From the NCBI RefSeq assembly GCF_000949425.1, contig NZ_CP010976.1, positions 3,472,001 to 3,536,000 of the forward strand: DNA of 64,000 bases, written 5' to 3'. This stretch comes from Paenibacillus sp. IHBB 10380. Its GTDB lineage: Bacteria > Bacillota > Bacilli > Paenibacillales > Paenibacillaceae. Shown here piece by piece: positions 15,857 to 25,702 of the stretch (position 1 is the stretch's first letter; each line of letters opens with the position of its first letter). The position numbers were made by a program, and so were the translations under genes. The notes beneath the pieces are model-generated. The model was not told where the DNA came from. It saw only the letters and a list, made by a program, of their open reading frames with translations, and ran no database searches.

Positions 15857-17794
15857 TTAAACAATATGGTTTGAAATTTCTTCTTTTAGAATGGCGATCA
15901 TCTCAGAAAGTGGTTTAGCTCCGATATCACCTTCGCCTCGCTTACGTACCGATACAGATTGATCATTCATCTCATTCTCACCGATAACGAACATGTAAGG
16001 GACCTTCTCAAGCTGTCCTTCACGAATCTTATAACCCAGTTTTTCATTACGAAGATCGGCTTCTACAGAAATACCCGCAAGCTTCAGCTTATCTACCACT
16101 TCGTTGGCATAACCTTCAAAAGCTCCTGATACAGGTATAACCTTAACCTGAACTGGAGACAACCATAGCGGCAAGGCTCCCGCAAAGTTCTCAAGCAAGA
16201 ACGCAGTCATCCGTTCCATTGTTCCTAGAATACCTCGATGGATTACGACAGGACGATGCTTCTGTCCATCATCACCGATATACTCTAGCTCAAAGCGTTC
16301 AGGAAGCAAGAAATCAAGCTGTCCAGTTGATAACGTCTCTTCCTTACCAAGTGCAGTCTTCACTTGTACATCTAACTTAGGACCATAGAAAGCAGCTTCT
16401 CCTACAGCTTCAAAGAATGGAAGACCCACTTCTTCGACAACTTCACGCAGCATACGCTGAGACATCTCCCACATCTCATCATTAGGGAAGTACTTCTCCG
16501 TATCCTCTGGATCACGATAAGACAAGCGGAAGCGATATTCCTTAATACCAAAGTCTTCATATACTTTAGAGATCAATTCAATAACACGCTTAAACTCTTC
16601 TTTAATCTGATCTGGTCTACAGAATATATGTGCATCATTCAGTGTCATTGCCCGTACACGGTGTAATCCTGTGAGCGCTCCAGACATTTCATAACGATGT
16701 TGCATACCAAGCTCTGCAATACGGATCGGAAGATCACGATAGCTACGCATGTCACTCTTATACACCATCATGTGATGCGGACAGTTCATAGGACGGAGTA
16801 CCAGTTCCTCGTTATCGAGTACCATTTTCGGGAACATGTCGTCTTGATAGTGCTCCCAGTGACCAGAAGTCTTGTACAACTCAACATTACCCAAAACCGG
16901 TGTATATACATGATCGTAACCTAAGCTTTCTTCCAAATCTACAATATAACGTTCCAGTGTACGGCGCAGCTTAGCCCCTTTTGGAAGCCAAAGAGGAAGC
17001 CCTTGACCCACAAGTGGTGAGAAAGTAAAAATCTCTAATTCTTTACCTAGTTTACGGTGATCACGTTTCTTAGCTTCTTCTAGAAAGTGCAAATGCTCCT
17101 CTAACTGAGCTTTTTTAACAAAAGCTGTTCCGTAAATCCGTTGCAACATTTTATTCTTACTGTCCCCGCGCCAGTAGGCACCAGCTACATTCATAAGTTT
17201 AAAAATCTTGATCTTGCTTGTGGATGGTACGTGAGGTCCCCGGCATAAATCGAAAAACTCACCTTGTTCATACATCGAAATAATGCTATCTTCAGGCAAA
17301 TTATTAATGAGCTCCAGCTTGTATGGATCACCAAGTTCACCGAATATTTGTAGAGCCTCTTCACGACTGATCTCTTTACGAGTAATCGGTAAGTTCTCAT
17401 TAATAATCCGTTCCATTTCCTTCTCAATCTTCTGCAAGTCCTCCGGGTTAAGAGCATGCTCTAGATCCATATCATAATAGAATCCGTCTTCAATAACGGG
17501 TCCAATACCTAAATGAACTTCCTTATTACCAAACAATCGTTTCACCGCTTGGGCCATCAAATGTGCTGTACTGTGACGCATAACCTCTAAGCCCTCGGCA
17601 GAATCCAAAGTCACGATTTCAATGAGCGCTCCCTCTTCTAGGGTTGTGGATAAGTCCACTACTTGCCCATTTAACTTACCTGCTACAGCACTCTTCTTAA
17701 GCCCACTACTAATCGATGCTGCAACATCTTCAATACTACTACCCTCTGCATACTCTCGAACCGAACCGTCTGGTAATTTGATATTAACTGCCAC
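15857..17794 (-). CDS. thrS: Threonyl-tRNA synthetase
   Basis: The 645-residue class II synthetase shows all expected domains: TGS (1-62), the editing-associated TGS/SAD region (HRKLG-preceding segment, about 65-235), the catalytic core with [13 protein letters not shown] (zinc-binding Cys and His) and [13 protein letters not shown] (zinc ligand and ATP-site arginine), and an anticodon-binding domain (about 540-645). The GTG start at 17794 has AGGAGG 7 nt upstream. A T-box leader just upstream couples expression to uncharged tRNA-Thr. Confidence 0.97.
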   Translation of the reverse strand: MAVNIKLPDGSVREYAEGSSIEDVAASISSGLKKSAVAGKLNGQVVDLSTTLEEGALIEIVTLDSAEGLEVMRHSTAHLMAQAVKRLFGNKEVHLGIGPVIEDGFYYDMDLEHALNPEDLQKIEKEMERIINENLPITRKEISREEALQIFGELGDPYKLELINNLPEDSIISMYEQGEFFDLCRGPHVPSTSKIKIFKLMNVAGAYWRGDSKNKMLQRIYGTAFVKKAQLEEHLHFLEEAKKRDHRKLGKELEIFTFSPLVGQGLPLWLPKGAKLRRTLERYIVDLEESLGYDHVYTPVLGNVELYKTSGHWEHYQDDMFPKMVLDNEELVLRPMNCPHHMMVYKSDMRSYRDLPIRIAELGMQHRYEMSGALTGLHRVRAMTLNDAHIFCRPDQIKEEFKRVIELISKVYEDFGIKEYRFRLSYRDPEDTEKYFPNDEMWEMSQRMLREVVEEVGLPFFEAVGEAAFYGPKLDVQVKTALGKEETLSTGQLDFLLPERFELEYIGDDGQKHRPVVIHRGILGTMERMTAFLLENFAGALPLWLSPVQVKVIPVSGAFEGYANEVVDKLKLAGISVEADLRNEKLGYKIREGQLEKVPYMFVIGENEMNDQSVSVRKRGEGDIGAKPLSEMIAILKEEISNHIV

Positions 17795-17827
17795 GTCAAT
17801 TCCTCCTTCATATTCTATAAAAAGACA

Positions 17828-18080
17828 ACAAAAAAAACACTCATCCCAGTAAGGGACGAGTGTTATACCCGTGGTTCCACCCTAATTCAACAGTTGATAT
17901 ACACTCATTAAAGCTATGTATATTCAAGTCCTTCATCAGCATTATATAACGGAATGACCCGGCAATTCTTACTGTTCAACCAATATTCTCGGCAGAGTTT
18001 CATAATCGCAGCTACAAAGGGGTAAACCATAGCTGGTAACCGAAGGGAATTTCAGCCTCTGTTCCCTCTCTCTAAACGGT
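17828..18080 (-). promoter_or_regulatory. T-box leader of thrS
   Basis: On the minus strand the conserved T-box AGGGTGGAACCAC (17883-17871) is followed by a terminator stem AACACTCGTCCC ... GGGATGAGTGTT and a T run. Upstream, an AGAGAGAGGGAACAG segment opens stem I and a matching CTCT closes it. The element should bind uncharged tRNA-Thr and allow read-through into thrS. I could not place the specifier codon with certainty. Confidence 0.9.
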
Positions 18081-18163
18081 CCTTGTCTAAATGGCTCATG
18101 TCTTTGTCATAGCTTTTGGTGAATTCATCAATCATTATAATTCTGCCTTCACGAATCGTCAAG

Positions 18164-19069
18164 TTATATCTTCTCTTTTTCTTTGAAGAAAGCTTGGCAT
18201 TCTGGACAAGACCGACAAATCTCAACTCTTTTATCAAAAATTTGGATGATGGTATTTATCGCTGGCATGTGAGGTTCGCGCGTGTGGATAATCACTTTAG
18301 CAGGGCAAACAGAAATGAGTGTGCTTACAACCACATCTTCCATTTCCATATCCTTCTGATCTAATCTTTCCACAATTACGCCATCTTCTGGCTTTTTCTC
18401 TAGTGGATTCATGACTTCGTCAAACAATAACAACTCCTGCCCACTCTTATGGATCACATGTACTACAGGAATCTGTGGCTCTTGGAAATATACAAAGTAC
18501 TTCAGTAAACTTACAAATTCCTCGTACTGTCGATCGACTAAGAATTCATCCACCGCATATTCCACAATTTCTCTTAGTTCGGAGGCGTATTCCCTTTGTC
18601 TGAACATAATAAATCCATCCAGATTAAAGGTTGAATACTCCAACAGACATTTTTCTATTGGCTTAATCAGCTTTTTATGTCGACGTTTCCATGAATCATT
18701 GGGTGATTCTTCCCCTTTGGCCAATAACGATAAACAATGTTCTACGACGCGTTCGAGTTCCTCCTTACCAGAGAAATCAAATTCTTTATCGAGAAGCCCC
18801 TCCACTATTTGTTTTTCCTTAATTTCTAATATGATTTCAGCGACTGCTTCCGCCACCGAATGAAATAAGGAGGATTTCTCATCTCCCATGGATACTTTCT
18901 GTTCACTCCCCGTGCATTTCCATACTGATATTCCATCTTGGGTAGCGTGACTCAACTTCAACGATCTGAATTTTTTATGTAGTTCCTTATTTTTCTTTGT
19001 AACGATACGGTAGAATGAATCCTCTTCTTGTGAGGAACCTGTCTTAACAGTTATTCTGAACCATTCCAT
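18164..19069 (-). CDS. ytxC: YtxC-like sporulation-associated protein
   Basis: This cytoplasmic protein of about 301 residues has the YtxC family layout and ends in a small Cys pair (CRSCPEC). In Bacillus, ytxC also lies directly upstream of thrS, which supports the call, and the family is linked to sporulation. No catalytic motif is known. The ATG at 19069 has AAGGAG 8 nt upstream; a GTG three codons earlier is less well placed. The end of the gene overlaps the likely upstream edge of the thrS leader region by little or nothing. Confidence 0.8.
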   Translation of the reverse strand: MEWFRITVKTGSSQEEDSFYRIVTKKNKELHKKFRSLKLSHATQDGISVWKCTGSEQKVSMGDEKSSLFHSVAEAVAEIILEIKEKQIVEGLLDKEFDFSGKEELERVVEHCLSLLAKGEESPNDSWKRRHKKLIKPIEKCLLEYSTFNLDGFIMFRQREYASELREIVEYAVDEFLVDRQYEEFVSLLKYFVYFQEPQIPVVHVIHKSGQELLLFDEVMNPLEKKPEDGVIVERLDQKDMEMEDVVVSTLISVCPAKVIIHTREPHMPAINTIIQIFDKRVEICRSCPECQAFFKEKEKI

Positions 19070-19290
19070 GGAGATCACTCCTTTCGTTATCCTTGTTAAG
19101 TATATGGTCTCTGAACAAGGGATATACGGAAGGGGTTAATGGAAAACAAGCTAAGATTTCTCAGGTAGTACTTCTTGCTACGTTTGAAGGGTTCGTTATC
19201 GGATTTGTAGCGCTGTCAGCCGATCATAGATAACCTTTATCCCCTTTACTCACATTCCTTCTGTTTCATTTCTTTTCAAAAAATGACGTA

Positions 19291-19326
19291 AAAAATCCCC
19301 GCTCTCAATGAAGAAAGCGGGGTTAA
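19291..19326 (-). terminator. mqnC terminator
   Basis: CCCCGCT ... AGCGGGG pairs around a loop of about 12 nt, with a run of T on the minus strand. It lies 11 bp after the mqnC stop. Confidence 0.8.
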
Positions 19327-19336
19327 AATATAAAGA

Positions 19337-20473
19337 TTAGTTCTGCATCACGAAATCACGATCAGCATGAGTGCCTTCTTCGAATACTTTTAATATATCG
19401 TATCTTGTATTGCGTTGTGCTGGAATTTTACCTGCTTCACGGATCAAGGTAAGAATGGATTCAATGTTCACTTTATGAACAGCTCCCGCTGAAGAAACCA
19501 CGTTCTCTTCCATCATGGTACTACCGAAATCGTTACAGCCATAGCTCAGAGACAATTTACCTATTTCAGGACCCATCGTTACCCATGAAGACTGTAAGTG
19601 TGGCACATTATCAAGTATGATTCGTCCCATTGCTACAGTCTTTAGGTAGGCTTCAGGGGTTTCACGTTCACGGACAAGATTCGTATTATCGGGCTGGAAA
19701 GTAAATGGAATGAATGCCAAAAAGCCTTTAGAGTTATACTTATTACTAATACACTCATCTTGGGCTTGACGAATTCGCAGCATGTGCAAAGCTCGTTCTT
19801 CCATCGTCTCACCGAATCCAATAACCATCGTTGCACTTGTATTCATGCCTTGTCTGTGTGCAATTTGCATAATATCCATCCACTCACGCCAAGTTCCCTT
19901 AAGACGGCTAATCTTCGAACGGATGCGATCATCCAGAATTTCAGCTCCGCCCCCAGGAAGAGAATCTAGTCCAGCTTCATGAAGCAGACGAACGACCTCT
20001 TCCAACGACAGACCTCCTGAAACTTCCTGCATCTTAGTAATTTCGGCAGGTGAGAAGGAATGCATCGTAACATTAGGGAAACGTTGCTTAATCGCCTTAA
20101 GAAGATCTGTATAATAGCTGAATGGAAGATCTGGATTGGTTCCACCCTGCATTAGAATTTCTGTACCCCCAACATCTTCGGTTTCTTTGATTTTCTGAAA
20201 AATCACTTCATCCGGTAATACATATCCTTCAGGTGAACCCGGCTTACGATAAAATGCACAAAAGCGGCAATATGTATCACATATATTGGTATAGTTCACA
20301 TTACGACCTATAACAAAAGTTGTGATCGGATCCGGATGTTTCCGTTTCATGAGAATATCCGCTGTGTGCCCTAACTTCTCAATCTCATCGCTTTCAAACA
20401 ATCTAACACTATCTTCCAGTTCAAGGCGTTCGCCTTTTAGTACTCTATCTAGGATACGGTCTACCGTACTCAT
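19337..20473 (-). CDS. mqnC: Cyclic dehypoxanthinyl futalosine synthase (radical SAM)
   Basis: The protein is a radical SAM enzyme of the MqnC/CofH group. The cluster motif is CDTYCRFCAFYR, followed by GGTEILMQGGTNP and PGGGAEILDDR. MqnC makes the cyclic futalosine derivative in the futalosine route to menaquinone. The in-frame extension to 20605 is not homologous, so I start at the ATG at 20473, which has GGGAGG about 10 nt upstream and gives 378 residues. The other futalosine genes (mqnA, mqnE, mqnB, mqnD) are not in this window. MqnE is the nearest alternative, but the motifs fit MqnC better. Confidence 0.88.
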   Translation of the reverse strand: MSTVDRILDRVLKGERLELEDSVRLFESDEIEKLGHTADILMKRKHPDPITTFVIGRNVNYTNICDTYCRFCAFYRKPGSPEGYVLPDEVIFQKIKETEDVGGTEILMQGGTNPDLPFSYYTDLLKAIKQRFPNVTMHSFSPAEITKMQEVSGGLSLEEVVRLLHEAGLDSLPGGGAEILDDRIRSKISRLKGTWREWMDIMQIAHRQGMNTSATMVIGFGETMEERALHMLRIRQAQDECISNKYNSKGFLAFIPFTFQPDNTNLVRERETPEAYLKTVAMGRIILDNVPHLQSSWVTMGPEIGKLSLSYGCNDFGSTMMEENVVSSAGAVHKVNIESILTLIREAGKIPAQRNTRYDILKVFEEGTHADRDFVMQN

Positions 20474-20610
20474 CGACTGGTAACCTCCCTTAATAAATTT
20501 ATAGATATTTAGACATGATATCATATGGTGACTTTTCCATATTAACATATTGTGTAGGATAGAAAAACTTAAATCATAAACAATAAACCTCTTCCCAAAA
20601 TTCAAGAAAA

Positions 20611-20672
20611 GAAAAAAGGGACTATCTTAAGTCCTGTGTCAGTATAGACACCCACTTTGGACAGCCCTTCTT
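20611..20672 (-). terminator. Terminator of the met operon
   Basis: On the minus strand a bipartite hairpin region (GTGTC ... GACAC and GGACT ... AGTCC) ends in CCCTTTTTTC immediately after metC. Confidence 0.65.
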
Positions 20673-20674
20673 CC

Positions 20675-21844
20675 TTATCCTCGTAAAGCTTGGTCAAGAT
20701 CCTGGATTAAATCCTCAATATGCTCAAGTCCAACCGAGAATCGAAGTAATCCATCAGTAATCCCACGTGCAGCTCGAACTTCAATTGGCATAGCCGCATG
20801 AGACATCATGGCTGGGTAAGACAATATACTCTCAACAGCACCTAAACTTACTGCAACTAAAGGTATTTTAACACTGTTTAACACTTGTTTAGCCCGCTCA
20901 CCAGAGCCCACGTCGAAGGAGACCACTGCCCCATAACCTGTAGACTGCTTCTCATGATTCTCACGCCCTGGATGATTGGTTAAACCAGGATAGTATACGT
21001 TCACGATATCACTACGCTCATCTAGCCAAGTTGCTAGCTTCATGGCACTAATCTCACTATGATTCATCCTCGCTTCTAACGTTTTCATTCCACGAATAAG
21101 TAGCCAAGAGTCTTGAGGTCCAAGAACCGTACCTAGTCCATTCTGTAATTGCTTCAATTCATTTCCTAGCGAAGCTGTGCGAGCTACGGCTAAACCTGCA
21201 AGAACGTCACTGTGACCCCCAAGAAATTTGGTAGCACTATGTAACACAATATCCACACCTTGCTCTATTGGACGCTGAAATAGCGGTGTCATGAACGTAT
21301 TATCTAGCAGAGTAATGAGCTCATGCTCCTTAGCCCAATTCGTAACCGCAGCAACATCCGTAATTTTCAAGGTAGGATTAGAAGGAGTCTCCATATATAC
21401 CGCTTTTGTATTAGGTCTCAACGCTGCCTTAACGTTCTCTAGATCTGTCATATCAACAAAGGTAGTCTCAATACCGAGTCTACTTAAAATACTCGTTAAT
21501 AAGCGGTATGTCCCCCCATAAACGTCTTCCGTCACGATCATGTGGTCTCCCGATGAGAACATCATAAATGTGCTAGAAATCGCCGCCATTCCGGAAGAGT
21601 ATGCGAATCCTCGTTCCCCACCTTCCAACAAGGCAATATAATCTTCCAATGCTTGACGCGTTGGATTCCCTGAACGACTATAATCATGCTGTGGTGGGTT
21701 AAAAATATCTTCATGATGAAACGTTGATGCCTGATATATCGGTACACTCGAAGCTCCAGTAGTACGATCAAATTCTGACCCGAAATGGAGTAATTTCGTT
21801 GCAAAGTTCAACTCGTTACGGGACGGATCTTTGGGTTCACTCAT
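20675..21844 (-). CDS. metC: Cystathionine beta-lyase (Cys/Met metabolism PLP enzyme)
   Basis: This 389-residue gamma-family PLP enzyme shows the YSRSGNPTR, SSGMAAIS and SATKFLGGHSDV motifs; the lysine in the last forms the Schiff base. It is the second of two paralogues in tandem and overlaps the upstream gene by 4 bp (ATGA). The same metI-metC pair makes cystathionine and cleaves it to homocysteine in Bacillus. The assignment of lyase versus synthase to each paralogue rests on gene order and length. The operon ends here. Confidence 0.88.
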   Translation of the reverse strand: MSEPKDPSRNELNFATKLLHFGSEFDRTTGASSVPIYQASTFHHEDIFNPPQHDYSRSGNPTRQALEDYIALLEGGERGFAYSSGMAAISSTFMMFSSGDHMIVTEDVYGGTYRLLTSILSRLGIETTFVDMTDLENVKAALRPNTKAVYMETPSNPTLKITDVAAVTNWAKEHELITLLDNTFMTPLFQRPIEQGVDIVLHSATKFLGGHSDVLAGLAVARTASLGNELKQLQNGLGTVLGPQDSWLLIRGMKTLEARMNHSEISAMKLATWLDERSDIVNVYYPGLTNHPGRENHEKQSTGYGAVVSFDVGSGERAKQVLNSVKIPLVAVSLGAVESILSYPAMMSHAAMPIEVRAARGITDGLLRFSVGLEHIEDLIQDLDQALRG

Positions 21845-23025
21845 CGCTGTTCTCCTCCTTCGATTTCTTGACGAGCTGCATCAAGAGCCCCACCAAGATC
21901 TGCAATCAAATCATCCACGTGCTCAATCCCAACCGAAAAGCGAAGAAGACGGTCATCTACGCCAATAGCTTCACGAATCTCAAGTGGAATGTCTGCATGA
22001 GTCTGCACAGCTGGATAGGTCATTAAGGATTCTACGCCACCTAAGCTTTCTGCAAAAGCAATCAGACGAATATGTCTTAATAGCGGTTCTACATAGCGGG
22101 CATCCTTCACTTTGAATGAGAATATTCCTGTGTTCCCACTACATTGCTTTTTCTGAATATCGTGACCTGGATGATCAGGTAGAACAGGATGGAACACCTC
22201 AGCAACAGCTGAGTGAGTGAGCAAATATTGAGCCATTTGGATGGCATTACTTTCATGACGTTCCATCCGAAGTGCTAAAGTCTTCATTCCACGCATTAAT
22301 TGGTATGCATCCGTTGGACCAAGAACAGCCCCGATGGAATTGTGTAAGAAGAACATTTCTTCAGATAACTCTTGTCCTTTAGTAATAATTAGACCGGCTA
22401 GGACATCGTTATGGCCACCCAAATATTTGGTAGCACTGTGAACGATAATATCAGCTCCTAATTCAATTGGACGTTGAAAGAACGGCGTCATCAGCGTGTT
22501 ATCCACAATGGTAAGTAACTTATGTCGTTGTGCCCATGTACAGACAGCTTCAATATCCGTAATCATCATTAATGGATTCGTCGGCGTCTCTATAAAAACA
22601 GCTTTCGTATTAGGGCGTCTGGCGGTCTCCAGAGCATCTAGATCATTCGTATCTACATATGAAGCACTTACGCCGAATTTAGAAAGAATTCGTTCTAATA
22701 GACGGTATGTCCCTCCATACAAGTCCAGAGATACAATCAAATGATCCCCCTGTCCAAATAGTGCAAAAACGGTCTGCAATGCAGCCATTCCTGAGCTACA
22801 TGCGAACCCTGCATCCCCTGATTCTAGTTCAGCAGCGGCATCTTCTAATACTTTACGTGTTGGATTCTTCGTACGAGAATAATCAAATCCTGTGCTCTTC
22901 CCAAGTCCAGGATGACGGAATGCAGTAGCTTGATAGATCGGAAAATTAACAGCTCCTGTCACAGGTTCTTCAATTGAACCCATTTGCGCCAATCTACTCT
23001 CAATTTGTAATGATTTCTTCTCCAT
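21841..23025 (-). CDS. metI: Cystathionine gamma-synthase / O-acetylhomoserine thiolyase
   Basis: A PLP enzyme of 394 residues of the Cys/Met family with YSRTKNPTR, SSGMAALQ and SATKYLGGHNDV. It resembles Bacillus MetI, which condenses an acylated homoserine with cysteine or sulfide. It follows metA by 25 bp and overlaps metC by 4 bp, so all three are one operon. The SAM riboswitch upstream of metA therefore governs the whole transsulfuration step from homoserine to homocysteine. Confidence 0.88.
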   Translation of the reverse strand: MEKKSLQIESRLAQMGSIEEPVTGAVNFPIYQATAFRHPGLGKSTGFDYSRTKNPTRKVLEDAAAELESGDAGFACSSGMAALQTVFALFGQGDHLIVSLDLYGGTYRLLERILSKFGVSASYVDTNDLDALETARRPNTKAVFIETPTNPLMMITDIEAVCTWAQRHKLLTIVDNTLMTPFFQRPIELGADIIVHSATKYLGGHNDVLAGLIITKGQELSEEMFFLHNSIGAVLGPTDAYQLMRGMKTLALRMERHESNAIQMAQYLLTHSAVAEVFHPVLPDHPGHDIQKKQCSGNTGIFSFKVKDARYVEPLLRHIRLIAFAESLGGVESLMTYPAVQTHADIPLEIREAIGVDDRLLRFSVGIEHVDDLIADLGGALDAARQEIEGGEQR

Positions 23026-23050
23026 ACCATATCCCCCTTATTATCCGTCA

Positions 23051-23986
23051 CTATATTTGTGGCCACACTTCAGCAGTCTCGCCTATATCAAAAGGTGTTT
23101 CTTGGTATACATAGTAATTGAGCCAGTTTGCGAATAATAAATTAGCATGCGCTCTCCATACAGCAGGCGGAGTACGATTAGGATCATTGTTAGGATAATA
23201 ATGTTGTGGAAGTGCCATAGTCATGCCTTTCGCAATGTCCCGTTCATACTCCCATTTCAACGTGAAAGGATCATACTCAGCATGACCGGTAACAAAGATT
23301 TGTTTACCATCCTTTGTAGCTACTAAATATATTCCAGCCTCTTCAGACTCAGATAAAATCTCTAATTCATCGATCCCTTCGATATCCTCCCGGCGAACCT
23401 CTGTATGACGGGAATGAGGAACATGAAATAATTCATCAAATCCTCTCAACAGTTTCACATTAGGCAAGGCCACTGTATGTGAGAATACGCCAAATATTTT
23501 CTCGTCCATATCCCACTTAGGAACGCCGAAATGATGATACAGTCCAGCTTGAGAAGCCCAACAAATGTGGAGAGTTGAAGTAACATGCGTCTTACTCCAT
23601 TCAAATATTTCTTGTAGCTCACCCCAATAATTAACTTCCTCGAAATCCATTTGCTCGACAGGAGCCCCCGTAATAATCAAACCATCGAATCGACTGTATT
23701 TCACTTCATCGAATGTTTTGTAGAAGGTTCTCAAATACTCCTTAGAAGTATTCTTAGACGTATGGGAACTCGGATGAAGTAGCACAATATCTACTTGAAG
23801 GGGTGAGTTTCCAAGCAGACGAAGAATTTGAGCTTCTGTTGTTTCTTTCGTAGGCATTAAGTTAAGAATAGCAATACGTAGTGGGCGTATGTCTTGATGA
23901 TAAGCAAGGCTCTCATCCATGACAAAAATATTTTCCCCCATAAGAATTTCTTTAGCAGGTAAAGCGTCTGGAATCTTGATTGGCAT
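23051..23986 (-). CDS. metA: Homoserine O-acyltransferase (MetA family)
   Basis: The enzyme acylates homoserine at the start of methionine synthesis. The 311 residues from [11 protein letters not shown] show the nucleophilic cysteine in [14 protein letters not shown], the catalytic VTGHAEYD histidine-glutamate segment and the SRHTEVRRE loop of the MetA family. In Firmicutes most MetA enzymes use acetyl-CoA rather than succinyl-CoA; the acyl donor is not decided here. The ATG at 23986 has AAGGAG upstream; the frame extends to 24025 without homology. First gene of metA-metI-metC. Confidence 0.93.
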   Translation of the reverse strand: MPIKIPDALPAKEILMGENIFVMDESLAYHQDIRPLRIAILNLMPTKETTEAQILRLLGNSPLQVDIVLLHPSSHTSKNTSKEYLRTFYKTFDEVKYSRFDGLIITGAPVEQMDFEEVNYWGELQEIFEWSKTHVTSTLHICWASQAGLYHHFGVPKWDMDEKIFGVFSHTVALPNVKLLRGFDELFHVPHSRHTEVRREDIEGIDELEILSESEEAGIYLVATKDGKQIFVTGHAEYDPFTLKWEYERDIAKGMTMALPQHYYPNNDPNRTPPAVWRAHANLLFANWLNYYVYQETPFDIGETAEVWPQI

Positions 23987-24048
23987 TATGATTACACTCC
24001 TTTGGCTGAAGCTGGCGATAACCATATCTGAGGAAAGCCATTTATAAA

Positions 24049-24086
24049 CAAAAATGACCCTTATCCAAATTTAGGAGAAAGGTCAT
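24049..24086 (-). terminator. Expression-platform terminator of the SAM riboswitch
   Basis: On the minus strand ATGACC and GGTCAT close a hairpin (with CTTT/AAGG-type extension) followed by TTTTTG. It sits between the aptamer and metA and would form when SAM is bound. Confidence 0.8.
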
Positions 24087-24100
24087 AATTGCTTAATATA

Positions 24101-24236
24101 TGCGCCTCTCTCATCTCTCAGCAAATGAAGCCACCATGGGCATCATTTCCTGCAAGAATTAGCACCGTGCGTCGTTAAACGCCGGTTGCCGGGTTTCATC
24201 GGGCCTGTCCCTCCACCTGCTCTTGATAAGATTTCG
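24101..24236 (-). promoter_or_regulatory. SAM-I riboswitch (S-box) of the met operon
   Basis: The minus strand shows the conserved S-box elements in order: CTTATCAAGAGCAGGTGGAG, GGACAGGCCCGATGAAACCC, GGCAACCGG, a P3 stem, CGGTGCTAATTCTTGCAGG, and CTGAGAGATGAGAGAGGCG. SAM binding favours the downstream terminator and shuts off metA-metI-metC. Confidence 0.96.
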
Positions 24237-24297
24237 CTGTATTCATTTATTTTAATATTTAATAAATTAAATTACATTTAACATGTAATTATGACTA

Positions 24298-24326
24298 ACT
24301 TTAAATCATCTATCCTGCTTCGTCAA
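24298..24326 (-). promoter_or_regulatory. Candidate promoter of the met operon
   Basis: On the minus strand TTGACG (24326-24321) and TAAAGT (24303-24298) are separated by 17 bp, about 55 bp before the S-box aptamer begins. The -35 is good and the -10 is weak. Confidence 0.4.
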
Positions 24327-24414
24327 GAACCGAAATTCATTTTCATTTTCCCCACTCACATTTGCCTTACGGATGCATAGTCTATAGACTAGAAATAGAT
24401 GATTATAATTCTTC

Positions 24415-24702
24415 TTGTAAGGTCGATGACCCGGCGTTATACTATACAAGTATTGAAACTCGGTAATGAAAGAGGTGACATGGAAGATGGATGGCGACCC
24501 CAGGCCTGAGCTGTTTCAACTTGCAGTACAACCGCATACAATGAGAATAAGCTTATCGGTAGTGGGCAATATTCATTTCCATGTGAAGAGTATGTAGCTT
24601 ATACTTTCTCTTTAAAATCTCCCCCTGATAAAGCATTCTCTTTCGTATGCGCGTAATTGGCGCTTCCCCACGCAACCTTTGGGGATGAAGGAGTGATACT
24701 AG
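24415..24702 (+). promoter_or_regulatory. Promoter and long leader of corA with small ORFs
   Basis: TTGTAA (24415) and TATACT (24439) with an 18-bp spacer form a plausible promoter, leaving a leader of about 250 nt before corA. The leader holds a 9-codon ORF (24480-24509, ribosome binding site GAGGTG) and an overlapping 36-codon ORF (24487-24597). A CTTCCCC ... GGGGATGAAG hairpin lies just ahead of the corA ribosome binding site. I could not match it to the M-box magnesium riboswitch. The rest of the gap from 24237 shows the met promoter and nothing else I recognise. Confidence 0.4.
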
Positions 24703-25638
24703 ATGAAGATACGTTTGGTAAATGAGGGTGTGTTCACCCCAATTGACAACATTGAACTTACATTAACCCCACCTACAGAAGGATTCTACTGGATTGATGC
24801 TGACGCACAAGACCTCATAGAGCTACAACCCTTATTCTCACTACATGACTTAGCAGTAGAAGATTGCCTACATGAAGATGAACAACGTCCTAAAATTGAA
24901 ATATATGAGAGCCATTACTTCATAGTCATCAATAGCATTCGATTCGATGATGAGGAAATATTCTTACGCGCACTTAGCGTATTCTTGGGTAGACATTATA
25001 TTATTACGATCACGAATCAGAAAATTAATGAACTTCGCACATTAAAACCCATACTTTGGGAACAAGAAGTTAGCGAACCCGATCGATTCCTATATCTACT
25101 CATCGACTTAGTTGTAGACAACTATTTCTCCGTTGGTGACCGAATTGAAGCCAAGATTGAGAAATTAGAAGAAGATATCCTGATGCGCACCAAGAAAACT
25201 CATCTGATTGAAATTATTGGGCTCCGAAGTGAAATATTATGGCTGAAGAAATCACTCGTGCCACAAAAAGAAGTAATTAATATCCTTAACAAGAAAGATC
25301 TCCGACTAATCGACGATCAGTTGCAAAAATATTTTAGTGACATTTATGAAAACACAGTAAAAATATCCGAAACTTTTGAAACGTATCGCGATCTCATGGG
25401 TAACTTACGTGAAGCATATCAGTCCAGTATTGACAATCGTGCCAACGAAATCATGAGAGTTCTAACAGCAATTACCATCATATTCATGCCCCTAACACTT
25501 ATCACTGGTATCTTTGGTATGAACTTCGTCCATATGCCTGAGCTAGAATGGAAATACGGTTATTATGTGGTCCTTGGCTTTATGGTGGCTTTAGGTTTCG
25601 GGATGTTCTATATGTTCCGCAAAAAAGATTGGATCTAA
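24703..25638 (+). CDS. corA: CorA-family divalent-cation channel (magnesium/cobalt)
   Basis: The 311-residue protein has the CorA layout: a large soluble N-terminal funnel domain with a long coiled region (about 125-245), then two C-terminal transmembrane helices (about 250-272 and 284-304) joined by the signature loop GIFGMNF. It ends in the basic FRKKDWI tail seen in the family. It acts as a pentameric channel for magnesium uptake. The gene is monocistronic on the plus strand with a long leader and a strong terminator. Confidence 0.93.
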   Translation: MKIRLVNEGVFTPIDNIELTLTPPTEGFYWIDADAQDLIELQPLFSLHDLAVEDCLHEDEQRPKIEIYESHYFIVINSIRFDDEEIFLRALSVFLGRHYIITITNQKINELRTLKPILWEQEVSEPDRFLYLLIDLVVDNYFSVGDRIEAKIEKLEEDILMRTKKTHLIEIIGLRSEILWLKKSLVPQKEVINILNKKDLRLIDDQLQKYFSDIYENTVKISETFETYRDLMGNLREAYQSSIDNRANEIMRVLTAITIIFMPLTLITGIFGMNFVHMPELEWKYGYYVVLGFMVALGFGMFYMFRKKDWI

Positions 25639-25652
25639 ATAGTACAACAGAT

Positions 25653-25700
25653 GGACGAAGAAATGCTCTAAATGCAGAAATTTCTTCGTCCTTTTGTTTA
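25653..25700 (+). terminator. corA terminator
   Basis: GGACGAAGAAAT and ATTTCTTCGTCC form a 12-bp stem with a loop of about 14 nt, followed by TTTTGTTT. It may serve both strands. Confidence 0.8.
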
Positions 25701-25702
25701 TG

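Noticed and set aside
18052..18237. 61-codon ORF between ytxC and thrS
   Set aside because: It lies mostly in the T-box leader region and the end of ytxC, in a different frame; no independent support.
24415..24702. M-box (ykoK) magnesium riboswitch upstream of corA
   Set aside because: The conserved M-box segments (the GTTAGGTGAGGC opening and the ACGCCAATGGGTC core) are absent, although location and length would suit.
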